Part shown: in pieces, positions 9,100 to 17,920 of the stretch | How the letters are laid out: every line of letters starts with the position of its first letter | How positions within the stretch are numbered: the first letter of the stretch is position 1 | From: Methanomassiliicoccus sp. | GTDB lineage: Archaea; Thermoplasmatota; Thermoplasmata; Methanomassiliicoccales; Methanomassiliicoccaceae | Assembly: GCA_012719175.1 (NCBI GenBank) | Contig: JAAYAX010000014.1 | Location: 143,768 to 207,767 of the forward strand | Length of the DNA stretch: 64,000 nucleotides | Direction of reading: 5' to 3' | The notes under the pieces: model-generated | Told to the model about the DNA's origin: nothing | What the model saw: the letters and a program-made list of their open reading frames with translations, nothing else | Databases searched by the model: none | Position numbers and translations under genes: made by a program

Positions 9100-9983
9100 T
9101 AACCAGGGAAGTTGCCTGGAGGGTGTTCGCCTTGGAGTACAACTCATCGACTCTGGAGATAAAGGGAGAGGGCGAGAAGGCCCCTTCGTATGTCATAACT
9201 CCACTGGGGGCTATGGTCAACCGCATCTTCATCGTAGGACTTATCACCGACCTGCAGAACAATGGCACCGAACAGGAGCCATACTGGCGTGCGCTGCTCT
9301 CGGATGGGATGAGCAAGTACTACATCTACGCTGGGAAGTACAATCCTGAGGCCACGCTGGTGCTTTCGAAACTGGAACCACCTGCCTATGTAGCAGTGGT
9401 AGGTAAGAGCCGCACTTATTCGCCTGAGGAGGGTAAGTTCTTCGTATCCATACGACCCGAGAAGATCGTAGCCGTGGAGGAGAGCGTCAAGGACAATTGG
9501 GTCCTGGACGCGGCCCGGTCCACCCTGGAACGCATCGAGTGCGTGGAGGAGGCGCTTCAGATGGAATCTCCGACCATTGAGGCCTTGGTCAACCTGGGGT
9601 ATAGCCATGCCCTGGCTGATGGCGTGGTGCGGGCCTTAGCACATTACGGTCAGGTCGACCTCAACAGGTACCGCGGAATGGTCTTGGAGGCCGTGGAACA
9701 GCTACTGCCCGATCGGGCTGGAGAGCTCACCATACTGACCGATGCCCCTAGTTCCGGTCCCGAGGAGATCGAGTACGAGGAAGATGATGGTGATAAGGAG
9801 GAGCTCGTCCTCAAGCTCATTGACAAGCTCGATACTAACAAGAAGGGTGCCCCTCTGGCAGATCTCATCAAGGAGGCTGCCAAGGCAGGAATAGGAGAGG
9901 TGGAGCTGGAGGAGATCAACAACTCCCTCCTCGATAAGGGCTTAATCTACGAGCCTACGATAGGGAAGATGAAACGCATCTGA
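9096..9983 (+). CDS. RPA-associated protein (RpaP-type, COG3390)
   Basis: Partner of archaeal RPA, encoded directly after it with a four-base overlap. The N-terminal OB fold (MITREVAWRVFALEYNSS, IFIVGLITDLQNNG, YWRALLSDGMSKYYIYAGKY) is the family signature. A helical segment around residues 150-210 and an acidic linker (EEIEYEEDDGDKEE) follow. The C-terminal 60 residues look like a winged helix (LVLKLIDKLDTNKKGAPLADLI to EINNSLLDKGLIYEP), as in RPA32-type subunits that recruit repair proteins. Both the family assignment and the context are strong; the C-terminal winged-helix call is inference. Confidence 0.88.
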   Translation: MITREVAWRVFALEYNSSTLEIKGEGEKAPSYVITPLGAMVNRIFIVGLITDLQNNGTEQEPYWRALLSDGMSKYYIYAGKYNPEATLVLSKLEPPAYVAVVGKSRTYSPEEGKFFVSIRPEKIVAVEESVKDNWVLDAARSTLERIECVEEALQMESPTIEALVNLGYSHALADGVVRALAHYGQVDLNRYRGMVLEAVEQLLPDRAGELTILTDAPSSGPEEIEYEEDDGDKEELVLKLIDKLDTNKKGAPLADLIKEAAKAGIGEVELEEINNSLLDKGLIYEPTIGKMKRI

Positions 9984-10006
9984 GCCCTTTATTTTTTTAT
10001 TTTTTA
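9984..10006. terminator. T/A-rich bidirectional terminator
   Basis: The RPA operon and the leftward MEMO gene converge here. The 23 bases between their stops are almost entirely T with interspersed A (ctttatttttttattttttat), a typical archaeal oligo-T terminator for the rightward transcript. Confidence 0.6.
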
Positions 10007-10840
10007 TCAACGCGTGAGTATCAACGAGGCGTAACCGACCACATCACGCATGGGCGTGACATCTCCGGAGTTGCCGTAATTGAGGAGTGATGCTCTCTCA
10101 GCCCCGCATGCGAGCATCGTCACCATGACCGGGCCGTAACCACACATAGACACATCCTTTCGAATCACTGTATCATAGACGCCCTCAGCGTCCATTGCAA
10201 GGATCTTATCGATGACCGCCTGGTCCATCCTCCGGGCCTCGGATGCGGGAACATAGTGAGAGAAGTCCGTGGATGCGAGTATCACAACATCCTTGCTCCC
10301 AATGGCATGCTTCAGCTCTTCCGCTACCTCTTTTGCGGTCTCATAGTCCTGAGCGGCCATGGCAATGGGCACTATCTTGACCTCCTCGCTGAAGTATTGG
10401 ATGAAGGGGATCTGGACCTCGATGGAGTGCTCATAGCGGTGGGCCATCGGATCATCGACCACCACGCTCTTCATCCTGTCCACGATTTCAAGGTCGATCT
10501 GCATCCTGCCCAAGGGTGTTTGGAAATCCTCCGAGGTCACCGCTACAGGGGCGCCCAATGCGTGATGGTTCGGGCCGATGATGATGAAGGTCTCGGGAAA
10601 ACCATCCTCTGCCAAGGCGGCGTAGGTGAACACGGCCACGGGGCCTGAATACACATATCCTGCGTGGGGGACCACCGCACCTACTATGCTCCTCTTCCCT
10701 TCTCCATTTAGCTCCGGTATTTTTCCATAGGACGTCTCGAAGAGCTTGCCTATCTCGTCCAACGTCTGCTTCTCTGACTGAGGATAAAACTTTCCCGCTA
10801 CAGCAGGTGCTCTCATAGCGCTAGAGGTTTGGGCAACCAT
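10007..10840 (-). CDS. MEMO family protein (AmmeMemoRadiSam system protein B)
   Basis: MEMO family protein of 277 residues, structurally related to class III extradiol dioxygenases. The metal-site histidines lie in VVPHAGYVYSGPVAVF and IIIGPNHHALGAPV, and the C-terminal DVSMCGYGPVMVTMLA cysteine motif is present. Family members co-occur with AMMECR1 and a radical SAM protein, neither of which is in this window; the reaction remains unclear. It lies downstream of rps2, as in many Euryarchaeota. I take the ATG at 10840; the ATG at 10816 (MRAPAVAGKFYP) matches the usual family start and is a fair alternative. Confidence 0.92.
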   Translation of the reverse strand: MVAQTSSAMRAPAVAGKFYPQSEKQTLDEIGKLFETSYGKIPELNGEGKRSIVGAVVPHAGYVYSGPVAVFTYAALAEDGFPETFIIIGPNHHALGAPVAVTSEDFQTPLGRMQIDLEIVDRMKSVVVDDPMAHRYEHSIEVQIPFIQYFSEEVKIVPIAMAAQDYETAKEVAEELKHAIGSKDVVILASTDFSHYVPASEARRMDQAVIDKILAMDAEGVYDTVIRKDVSMCGYGPVMVTMLACGAERASLLNYGNSGDVTPMRDVVGYASLILTR

Positions 10841-10943
10841 GACTATTTCTTATTATTGGAGATTGTTGTGGTGCAGACTAACGTTTTTTAGAAAATTAAA
10901 AAGATATTGAATTCTCGTCCCGAGGGGAGCGAGAAAATGGGGT

Positions 10944-11555
10944 TTAGAGGGAGGCCTCAAAGTCGTCCATGGTGAGCTTGAACTCCTCATAGGACTTGAT
11001 TATGCCCTTCTCTTTGAGTATCTCCCTGGTCAGAAGCCAGTAGACACAGGCAAGAGCCCGGCGGCCTTTATTGTTGGTAGGGATCACCAGATCGACATTT
11101 CTGGTCTCATTGTTGGCATCGCACAGGGCGACTATGGGGACCCCGATATTCATGGCCTCGGCGATCGCCTGCTGGTCTGCTGCAGGGTCTGTGACAAGCA
11201 ACACTTCGGGCTCGATGTACTCAGGAAGGATAGGGTTGGTCATAGTTCCCGGTACGAACCTGCCAGCGAAGACCTTGGTGCCGAGAGTCTTAGCCATGAT
11301 CTTGGCCGGCTTTTGGCCGTACTGCCTCGCCGAGGATATCAGGATGCGATCGGGCTGGAACCGGGCCATGAACTTGGCCACTGCCCGGATACGGGCATCG
11401 GTCTGCTTCACATCCATGACATATAATCCGTCTGATCTGACCTTGAAGATGAACTTCTTCATGTCAGCGCTTTTCTGTTGGGTACCAATATGGACTCCGG
11501 AGGTGAGGTATACGTCCTCAGGCACCAGAAGCTCGGTCTTGATCTCATCGCTCAT
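10944..11555 (-). CDS. rps2: 30S ribosomal protein S2
   Basis: Small-subunit ribosomal protein S2 (uS2), archaeal type, 203 residues. Diagnostic stretches are [22 protein letters not shown], the [14 protein letters not shown] and [10 protein letters not shown] motifs, [16 protein letters not shown] and the RNA-contacting [20 protein letters not shown]. It lies nine bases after rpoK in the same operon. In many Euryarchaeota enolase separates rpoK from rps2; here it does not. Confidence 0.97.
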   Translation of the reverse strand: MSDEIKTELLVPEDVYLTSGVHIGTQQKSADMKKFIFKVRSDGLYVMDVKQTDARIRAVAKFMARFQPDRILISSARQYGQKPAKIMAKTLGTKVFAGRFVPGTMTNPILPEYIEPEVLLVTDPAADQQAIAEAMNIGVPIVALCDANNETRNVDLVIPTNNKGRRALACVYWLLTREILKEKGIIKSYEEFKLTMDDFEASL

Positions 11556-11564
11556 CTGAAAACC

Positions 11565-11738
11565 TCATTTTTCTCTTCTTACAGTGATAGGAAGGACATC
11601 CCTATCGTATTCGAGCCTAGCAATCTCCACCGGGTCGATCATTCCCTCGGGTATGTCGATAAGGACCGGCGCGCCCAGTGACACCTGAAGCGACCTCGCA
11701 CCGATGATACGCGCCTTCTCAAATCTAGTGTACTTCAT
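11565..11738 (-). CDS. rpoK: DNA-directed RNA polymerase subunit K
   Basis: Small polymerase subunit (57 residues), homologous to bacterial omega and eukaryotic Rpb6, which clamps the largest subunit. The core [25 protein letters not shown] and the closing [20 protein letters not shown] are canonical. I chose the ATG at 11738, giving [10 protein letters not shown]; the ATG at 11762 would add eight residues not typical of the family. A TATA-like element at 11778-11788 would give a short leader. RpoN, usually just upstream, is not found here. Confidence 0.95.
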   Translation of the reverse strand: MKYTRFEKARIIGARSLQVSLGAPVLIDIPEGMIDPVEIARLEYDRDVLPITVRREK

Positions 11739-12099
11739 AATAGCACCACGTGGGAGTGGCATGATAATAACAGTCCGCTTATAAACCTTTCGCTAATCAG
11801 AAAATCGACGTCCAGATCGTGTATTGCCATGCTCCTCATTCCATTTTTTTTACATCACCTAAACCGAACGTTGTGGGTGTGACTAAGGGATTTAGTGGTA
11901 CGCCGATGACAAAAGGTAGTCTTAACCTTTACTAGCGGGGAAACCGGAAAATGGAGAGCGGGGGAGTTGTGCTTTTTCCCTTCGATGCAGCACGGGATCC
12001 ATGAACTTTTGCTCTCGAAACTAATATGTATGAGTTCATCCTCCAAATTGTTCCGGCCTTACCTTCGTGCGAAAGTAATACCGAGAGCTATGCACGGAG
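11739..12099. other. divergent intergenic region rpoK / MFS exporter
   Basis: It contains the leftward TATA for rpoK at about 11778-11788 (read GGTTTATAAGC) and presumably the rightward promoter of the MFS gene. Short open frames exist on both strands here, but none has family resemblance. An oligo-T run (11845-11852) may terminate a transcript. Confidence 0.4.
11778..11788 (-). promoter_or_regulatory. TATA box of the rpoK-rps2 operon
   Basis: On the reverse strand this reads GGTTTATAAGC, centred about 45 bases before the rpoK ATG at 11738. It is the only good TATA match in the upstream region. Confidence 0.55.
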
Positions 12100-13314
12100 T
12101 TGCTCATCACGAGATCGAATATAGATCCGACCACTACCTCGTTCCCCCAGAAACATTTTGGGGAAAGAACCCTGATAGCGTTCATCGCCCTACTGAGCGC
12201 GTTCATCCCCCTATCGACCGACCTTTATCTTCCGGCCCTGCCCAGCATGATGGAGCAGTACCAGGTCACAGAGGGCGTTTTGAACCTCACCCTCATAATT
12301 TTCTTCATCTTCTATGGTCTGGGACTTCTGTTCTGGGGTCCTCTAAGCGATAAGTATGGCCGGCGGCCAGTCCTGCTGATCGGCCTTGCCATCTACATAA
12401 TGGCCAGCTTCCTGTGCTCCTTCTCAGGTAGCATCACTGAGCTGATAATATTCAGAATCTTCCAGGCCATGGGGAGCGGGGCGGTGACCGCCGTTGCTAC
12501 AGCCATGGTTAAGGATATTTTCGATGGGAGACGCCGAATAGTGGTGCTGGCTACAGTTCAGTCCATGGTGCTCATCGCGCCCGCGGTCGCACCGGTGCTG
12601 GGCGCGATGCTCCTTGAGGTAACTACTTGGCAGGGCGTGTTCCTGGTCCTCGCCGGGATCGGGACAGTGGCCCTGGCCGGCGCGCTATTCTTGACCGAGA
12701 CCTTACATGCACGATTCACGGGTACGGTCATCGGCGCACTGGGTAGGTTAGGGGTCCTGTTGAAGAACGGGCGCTTCACGACCATGCTGGCCCTGTTCTC
12801 GCTCACCAGCGTATCGTCCATGGCGTTCGTCGCCTCCTCCTCATACATCTACGTGGCGGGTTTCGGCCTGGACGAGCAAGGCTTTAGCTATTACTTTGCA
12901 TTGAACGCCATGGGCCTGATCCTAGCGCCGTTGGCCTTCATCTTCCTCTCTCGACGCTATGATATCAGGCCCATCATCACAGGCGGCTATATCATCATAG
13001 GCATGGCAGGTCTCGCGGTGATCCTCTTCGGGAACGCAGGACCTTTGGCCTTCGCCATATCCCTGCTCCCAGCGACCTTCTGCGGCAGCCTAATCCGTGC
13101 GCCCGGCACCAACCTCATGCTGGAACAGCAGCGCCAGGACACAGGCTCGGCTTCCTCCCTCATCTCCTGCTCGAGCGTGCTTTTAGGGAGCGCTGGAATG
13201 TCCCTCATCTCCTTAGGGTGGAGCGATGTCATCCTAGTCCTTGGCTTCCTTAACGCCATCATCGGCTTATCCTGTCTCATCATTTGGTCAGCCATATCGA
13301 GGAGGGGTGGTTAG
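12100..13314 (+). CDS. MFS drug-resistance transporter, Bcr/CflA type
   Basis: Twelve-helix proton-driven exporter of 404 residues. The first loop carries DLYLPALPSMMEQYQV, the hallmark of the Bcr/CflA subfamily, and the A-motif GPLSDKYGRRPVLLIGL follows at about residues 80-97. MFRIFQAMGSGAVTAVATAMVKDIF-like sequence in helix 4-5 also fits. An in-frame stop at 12076-12078 leaves the TTG at 12100 as the first start I can support, with CGGAG immediately before it, so the N-terminus is uncertain. It is a lone gene between rpoK and the leuD-like gene; substrate unknown. The stop is TAG. Confidence 0.85.
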   Translation: MLITRSNIDPTTTSFPQKHFGERTLIAFIALLSAFIPLSTDLYLPALPSMMEQYQVTEGVLNLTLIIFFIFYGLGLLFWGPLSDKYGRRPVLLIGLAIYIMASFLCSFSGSITELIIFRIFQAMGSGAVTAVATAMVKDIFDGRRRIVVLATVQSMVLIAPAVAPVLGAMLLEVTTWQGVFLVLAGIGTVALAGALFLTETLHARFTGTVIGALGRLGVLLKNGRFTTMLALFSLTSVSSMAFVASSSYIYVAGFGLDEQGFSYYFALNAMGLILAPLAFIFLSRRYDIRPIITGGYIIIGMAGLAVILFGNAGPLAFAISLLPATFCGSLIRAPGTNLMLEQQRQDTGSASSLISCSSVLLGSAGMSLISLGWSDVILVLGFLNAIIGLSCLIIWSAISRRGG

Positions 13315-13368
13315 ATCGCCTGTCATAGATGAAAGAACTTGGCCGATCGGAAAGTCCTCTCAGGCAGG

Positions 13369-13869
13369 TCACCGCTGGCGTGGATCCAGTCGTCTCTTCA
13401 TGTAGGGGACCAGGCCGCCCGAGCCCAGGACATCCATGAGGAACGGAGGTAGCGGCGTGAAATGCACCTCTCCACCCCTGGACCGGTTCCTCAGTAGGCC
13501 AGTTGCCAGGTCGAACTCCGCTATGTCCCCGTTGTTCAGAATTCGTCCGGCCTCCGGGCATATTATGATGGGCAGACCCACATTTATGGCATTGCGATAG
13601 AAGATGCGGGCCACGCTCCCGGCTATGACCGCGCTGACCCCTGCCGACCGTAGGGCTATCGGGGCCTGTTCGCGGGAGGAGCCGCAGCCGAAGTTGCGTC
13701 CGGCGAGTATGATGTCACCAGTCTGCACCCCTTTGGCGAACTGTGGGTCCAGGTCCTCCATGGCATGTGTTGCCAGATGCCCAGGGTCATAATTGTCCAG
13801 GTACCTTCCGGGTATGATGAGGTCTGTGTTTACATGGTCGCCGTACTTCCAGACCTTGCCGCTGATCAT
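13369..13869 (-). CDS. aconitase-family small subunit (isopropylmalate/homoaconitate type)
   Basis: Swivel-domain subunit that pairs with the 4Fe-4S large subunit encoded just upstream to isomerise a 2- or 3-hydroxy di/tricarboxylate. The 166 residues include GDHVNTDLIIPGRYLDNYDP, AGRNFGCGSSREQAP (substrate-binding serine/arginine) and VSAVIAGSVARIFYRNAINVGLP. In archaeal homologs the residues after YL in the first loop help set substrate specificity; YLDN here is not one of the combinations I recall for isopropylmalate isomerase or homoaconitase, so I leave the substrate open. It starts three bases after the large subunit stop. Confidence 0.9.
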   Translation of the reverse strand: MISGKVWKYGDHVNTDLIIPGRYLDNYDPGHLATHAMEDLDPQFAKGVQTGDIILAGRNFGCGSSREQAPIALRSAGVSAVIAGSVARIFYRNAINVGLPIIICPEAGRILNNGDIAEFDLATGLLRNRSRGGEVHFTPLPPFLMDVLGSGGLVPYMKRRLDPRQR

Positions 13870-13871
13870 AA

Positions 13872-15125
13872 CTATGCCCTCCTGGGGTCGGTGATCTCTC
13901 CTTTGAGCGAGCTCATGGCCACAGTCTCCGGTGAGGCAAGATAGACCTCGGCCTCAGGGGACCCCATCCTCCCTCGGAAGTTGCGATTAGTAGTAGAGAT
14001 GCACCTCTCCCCTGATGCCAGTAGTCCCTGGTGTCCACCAAGGCAGGGGCCGCACCCCGGATTCAGTATGATCGCCCCAGACCGGGCCAGAGAGGCCAGT
14101 ATTCCCTTTTGGGAGGCTTCGATATATATCTCCCGGGATGCGGGAACGACTATCAGCCGGACATCTCTTGAGGCCTTCTTCCCGCGCAATACCGCCTCCG
14201 CCGCTGCTAGGTCCTCCAGTCGTCCGTTGGTGCAGGAGCCCAGCACCGCCTGGTCTATCTTCATGCCCTCGAGCTTGCGCACCTCGACGACGTTGTCAAC
14301 CTGGTGTGGGCAAGCTACCTGGGGCTGAAGGTCCTCCACGTCCATCTCCACCTCTTCATCCGCCACCGAGCTGTGGTCCCAGAACGTTGGCTCCCAGTTC
14401 TGAAAGGTTCGCTGGGAGAGCCAATCGTAGGTCTTTCGGTCAGGCGGGCACACCCCGGCCTTGGCCCCCATCTCGATGCTCATGTTACTGAGGACCATGC
14501 GCGAGGATATGCTCATGCGGCTGATGGTGTCGCCGACGAACTCCACGCACTTGTAATCCGCCCCGTCTGCGCCCAGAGCCCCTATTATGTGAAGGATCAC
14601 GTCCTTTGAGCTGACATGGGGAGGCATCTTCCCCCGAAGATGTATGCGCATGGTCTCCGGTACCTTAAGCCAGATCTCCCCTGTAGCCCATACGGCGGCC
14701 ATCTCCGTTGCCCCGATGCCGGTGGCGAAGGCTCCCAAAGCCCCATATGTTGTGGTGTGAGAATCGGTACCCACGATGAGCATATTGGGCAAAACATGGC
14801 CCTTCTCGGGCAGAACCTGGTGGCAGATGCCTTCCCCGAGATCGTAAAAGAAGGGGAGGGAGTTGGAGCGGGCAAAGCCTCGGACCTCCTTGTGACCCTC
14901 AGCGGTCTTGATGGTGTTCGCAGGTATGCGATGATCAAATAGCATCACCACCTTGCGAGGGTCCCATATCCTCTGCCCGCCCATCTCGCGGAATGATCTA
15001 AGGACAAGAGCGGAGTTCTCGTGCGACATCGCGAGGTCGACCTTGGCGTTGACAATGTCTCCCGTCTCCGCGGCCTCTCCGCTAGCCCTGGAGAGAACCC
15101 GCTGGGCAAAGGTCTTGGCTGCCAT
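13872..15125 (-). CDS. aconitase-family 4Fe-4S large subunit (isopropylmalate/homoaconitate type)
   Basis: Catalytic subunit carrying the 4Fe-4S cluster. Cluster ligands are visible in VLGSCTNGR and NPGCGPCLGGHQG, and the early VGTDSHTTTYGALGAFATGIGATEMAA block binds substrate and cluster. It has 417 residues from the ATG at 15125 (MAAKTFAQRVL, typical family start); the upstream TTG at 15137 is unlikely. The pair would serve leucine, 2-oxobutyrate (citramalate) or coenzyme B-type homoaconitate pathways. No leuA or leuB homolog flanks it, so the pathway is not fixed. The TAG stop is followed directly by the small subunit. Confidence 0.92.
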   Translation of the reverse strand: MAAKTFAQRVLSRASGEAAETGDIVNAKVDLAMSHENSALVLRSFREMGGQRIWDPRKVVMLFDHRIPANTIKTAEGHKEVRGFARSNSLPFFYDLGEGICHQVLPEKGHVLPNMLIVGTDSHTTTYGALGAFATGIGATEMAAVWATGEIWLKVPETMRIHLRGKMPPHVSSKDVILHIIGALGADGADYKCVEFVGDTISRMSISSRMVLSNMSIEMGAKAGVCPPDRKTYDWLSQRTFQNWEPTFWDHSSVADEEVEMDVEDLQPQVACPHQVDNVVEVRKLEGMKIDQAVLGSCTNGRLEDLAAAEAVLRGKKASRDVRLIVVPASREIYIEASQKGILASLARSGAIILNPGCGPCLGGHQGLLASGERCISTTNRNFRGRMGSPEAEVYLASPETVAMSSLKGEITDPRRA

Positions 15126-15308
15126 CAGCCCATTCAATTCACAGCTGATTTAAAACCCTATCGCCATCCGTTACCAGAGAACGGTCCTGCTTGAGGTTAT
15201 CGCAGGTCGATGATGTGGAGACCGCCTACATATTTTTTGATATGAAATAATTTATAAATTGATTACCTCCCAAAATGGACATAGTCAGCATCATTTATCG
15301 TAATATTA

Positions 15309-15323
15309 TACGCATATTGCGTA
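15309..15323. promoter_or_regulatory. 15-bp perfect inverted repeat, candidate operator upstream of acs
   Basis: TACGCA-TAT-TGCGTA is a perfect palindrome with a three-base centre, in the very AT-rich region before the acetyl-CoA synthetase gene. It lies about 40 bases upstream of the proximal TATA candidate, a plausible position for a dimeric transcription factor. No protein is assigned. Confidence 0.45.
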
Positions 15324-15360
15324 ATTCATCTACGATTGTCGAAGTAAATATTAGATAATG

Positions 15361-15369
15361 ATTTATATC
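15361..15369 (+). promoter_or_regulatory. TATA-like element of acs
   Basis: The run atttatatc lies about 45 bases before the acs ATG at 15410. A second, stronger AT-rich block (gaaataatttataaattg, 15244-15261) lies farther upstream and may be an alternative promoter or serve the leftward leuC-like gene. Confidence 0.45.
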
Positions 15370-15409
15370 GATTCATAATACCATTACCATAGGTTAGGGA
15401 GAATACAGC

Positions 15410-17128
15410 ATGGAGGAAACGATACCACCCAAGCAGGCTGGGAATCTCCAGGATTATGAGGCTGCCCTGAAGGAGTTCACTTGGTCCTCGGTCGATAAGG
15501 AGTTCGACTGGTCTAAGGGAGGAGCCTATAATGTGGCACGTGAGGCCATCGACCGGCACGCCCAGAACTGGAGGAAGAACAAGATCGCTCTGTACTCGAT
15601 CACCGCTGCCAATGAGGTTCGGAAGTTCACCTTCGGGGAGCTATCGGAGCTGACGGGCCGATTCGCATCTGGGCTGGAGAAGCTGGGGGCGGTCAAAGGC
15701 GACCGCATCTTCGTTTATCTGGACCGCACCTCGGAGCTGTACATCGCCATGATAGGCATCACCAAGATGGGTGGCATCTCCGGTCCCCTGTTCTCCGCGC
15801 TGGGTCCGGAGGCCGTGAAGGACCGTGGCCTTGACAGCAGTGCCAAGTACTTCGTAACCTCCCCATACCTGTATAAGAGGCTGGAGCCAGTACTGGACGA
15901 CCTGGTGGATGTGGAGAAGTTCATCATCGTGGGCGACAACGAGGGCCTGGGTGAGAAGACCATAAAGTTCGATGATGTCATCGAGTCCGGCGATCCCGAC
16001 TACCAGGCCGTCAACATGGCTCCTACTGATCCCTACATCATACACTATACCTCCGGGTCCACGGGAAAGCCGAAGGGGGTTCTGCTCGGCCATAAGTCGA
16101 TGATCCAGCAGTGGTTCACATGCCGATACGTCCTTGACCTGAGAGAGGAAGATACATACTGGTGCACGGCCGACCCAGGATGGGTCACGGGGACATCGTA
16201 TGGAATATTCGGACCATGGTACCTGGGAACGACCCTTGTCTCCTATGAAGGACGGTTCGACGCGAGGGCCTGGTACACCATCATGCAAAAATATGGGGTC
16301 ACGGTGTGGTATACTGCCCCTACTGCACTGAGGATGCTCATGAAGGCAGGCGACGATCTGGTGAAGGAGTTCAACTTCTCCAAGCTTCGCCATGTTTGCT
16401 CGGTCGGCGAGCCTCTGAACGCTGAGGTTGTGCGATGGGGCATGAGGGTTATGGAACGCCGCATCCACGATACCTGGTGGCAGACCGAGACCGGCGCCCA
16501 GCTCATATGCAATTACCCCTGTATGACCATAAAGCCGGGATCGATGGGCAGGCCTATCCCCGGGGTCACCGCCGCGGTGGTGGACGAGAACGGAGTGGAG
16601 GTCCCGACCAAGAAGGAAGGGTTCCTGGCATTACGCCCAGGATGGCCCTCGATGATGCTGGGGATATGGAGGAACACCTCCAGGTTCAAGGAGTACTTCC
16701 GGGTCCCGGGATGGTATATCGCCGGTGACCAGGCCTACAGAGATGAGGACGGGTACTTCTGGTTCCTGGGCCGTGCGGACGATGTCATCAAGACCTCCGG
16801 CGAGAGGCTGGGGCCGTTCGAGGTGGAGTCCGCTCTGATCGAGCACCCGGCCGTGGCCGAGGCCGGTGTCATCGGCAAGCCGGACGAGCTGCGCGGCGAG
16901 ATCGTGAAGGCGTTCATCACTCTGAGGCCGGAGCACAAGCCTTCGGAACAGCTCAAGGAGGACATCAGCAAGTTCGTCAAGACGAGGCTCGCATACTATG
17001 CATACCCGCGGGAGATCGAGTTCGTGGACAGCCTCCCCAAGACCCGTTCCGGTAAGATCATGAGGCGGGTGCTCAAGGCGAAGGAGCTCGGACAACCTCT
17101 TGGAGATCTTTCCACCCTCGAAGATTGA
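15410..17128 (+). CDS. acs: acetyl-CoA synthetase, AMP-forming
   Basis: Activates acetate (or a short acyl acid) to acyl-CoA through an acyl-adenylate. Signatures in order: the P-loop YTSGSTGKPKGVLLGH (about residues 210-225), WWQTETGAQLI (about 360), the GDQAYRDEDGYFWFLGRADD hinge region and the C-terminal PKTRSGKIMRRVL containing the catalytic, regulatable lysine. At 572 residues it is shorter than the usual 630-660 of Acs but complete at both ends. The ATG at 15410 is preceded by GGGAG at 15397-15401. The upstream region is unusually AT-rich with a palindrome, suggesting regulated expression. Confidence 0.88.
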   Translation: MEETIPPKQAGNLQDYEAALKEFTWSSVDKEFDWSKGGAYNVAREAIDRHAQNWRKNKIALYSITAANEVRKFTFGELSELTGRFASGLEKLGAVKGDRIFVYLDRTSELYIAMIGITKMGGISGPLFSALGPEAVKDRGLDSSAKYFVTSPYLYKRLEPVLDDLVDVEKFIIVGDNEGLGEKTIKFDDVIESGDPDYQAVNMAPTDPYIIHYTSGSTGKPKGVLLGHKSMIQQWFTCRYVLDLREEDTYWCTADPGWVTGTSYGIFGPWYLGTTLVSYEGRFDARAWYTIMQKYGVTVWYTAPTALRMLMKAGDDLVKEFNFSKLRHVCSVGEPLNAEVVRWGMRVMERRIHDTWWQTETGAQLICNYPCMTIKPGSMGRPIPGVTAAVVDENGVEVPTKKEGFLALRPGWPSMMLGIWRNTSRFKEYFRVPGWYIAGDQAYRDEDGYFWFLGRADDVIKTSGERLGPFEVESALIEHPAVAEAGVIGKPDELRGEIVKAFITLRPEHKPSEQLKEDISKFVKTRLAYYAYPREIEFVDSLPKTRSGKIMRRVLKAKELGQPLGDLSTLED

Positions 17129-17165
17129 ACGTCAAAACCTCTTTTATTTTCCATCTTTTTGATCT
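17129..17165 (+). terminator. oligo-T terminator after acs
   Basis: Starting just after the acs stop, the sequence contains two T-rich runs (cctcttttattttcc and atctttttga), typical of archaeal intrinsic termination. Confidence 0.45.
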
Positions 17166-17310
17166 AGATATGATCTTGGAGAACGTTTAGACTTCGTCAC
17201 ATGAATGAGCGAAGATAACATGGGTCCAGTGCACCATCGATGCTTCAAACTGGAAAAAAAGAGGCTAAATGAACAGGTGGGGTTTGTGGTAAAGGGTTTG
17301 GGCCATTGGC

Positions 17311-17703
17311 CTACAGTAGTTCCTTGGGCACCTTGGTGAACAGTTCCTTCCAAGAAACAAAGCCGATCATCTTGCCATCCGCGTCCACCACCGGCAATCT
17401 GCGCACGTTCTTCTTGTTCATAATGCCAAGGGCATCGGATACCTTCATGCTCTCAGGAACGGTGTGGACAGGAGAGCTCATCACCTCAGATACCTTCAGG
17501 TGGAGGAACTTGGACTGATTCGTCAAGTAGTGTCTCAGGACGTCCCGCTCTGTGAAGATCCCGATGACCTTGTCGTTCTCGTCGATGACGATCACGCTTC
17601 CCTGGTCGTGTTCCACCATTAGCTCTATGGCGCTGAGGACGGAGTCGTCCGGCGCCACCACCTCGATTTTCCTGGTCATATAATCCTTAACGAGAGCGGA
17701 CAT
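17311..17703 (-). CDS. tandem CBS-domain protein
   Basis: Stand-alone pair of CBS domains (130 residues) that usually binds adenine nucleotides or SAM and acts as an energy or metabolite sensor. Domain 1 starts VKDYMTRKIEVVAPDDSVLSAIELM and ends VIGIFTERDVLRHY; domain 2 starts KVSEVMSSPVHTVPESMKVSDALGIM and ends MIGFVSWKELFTKV. I chose the ATG at 17703 because the first CBS motif begins at once; the open frame extends upstream without family resemblance. The partner is unknown, though adjacency to acs allows a link to acetate or energy status. The stop is TAG. Confidence 0.9.
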   Translation of the reverse strand: MSALVKDYMTRKIEVVAPDDSVLSAIELMVEHDQGSVIVIDENDKVIGIFTERDVLRHYLTNQSKFLHLKVSEVMSSPVHTVPESMKVSDALGIMNKKNVRRLPVVDADGKMIGFVSWKELFTKVPKELL

Positions 17704-17920
17704 AGTATCATAGCATAATGTGGTGGGCGATTCATATACTAATGGGTCGTATTGGCAAATCCCCTTTGTTGACCTCACGATATGGCAGCATTATCTACGA
17801 AATTTTGATATGAAAGACCGTGACTTGTAGACATACGTGAGCTTTTTCCCTCTTCGGAGTATCTTCTGTACGTCATAAGTGTCAAGGTTCCCCGTGACGC
17901 TTCACCTAATCTGTTGTTGA

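Noticed and set aside
11855..12046. 63-codon reverse frame in the rpoK/MFS gap
   Set aside because: No family resemblance, no start signal and poor codon use; likely chance.
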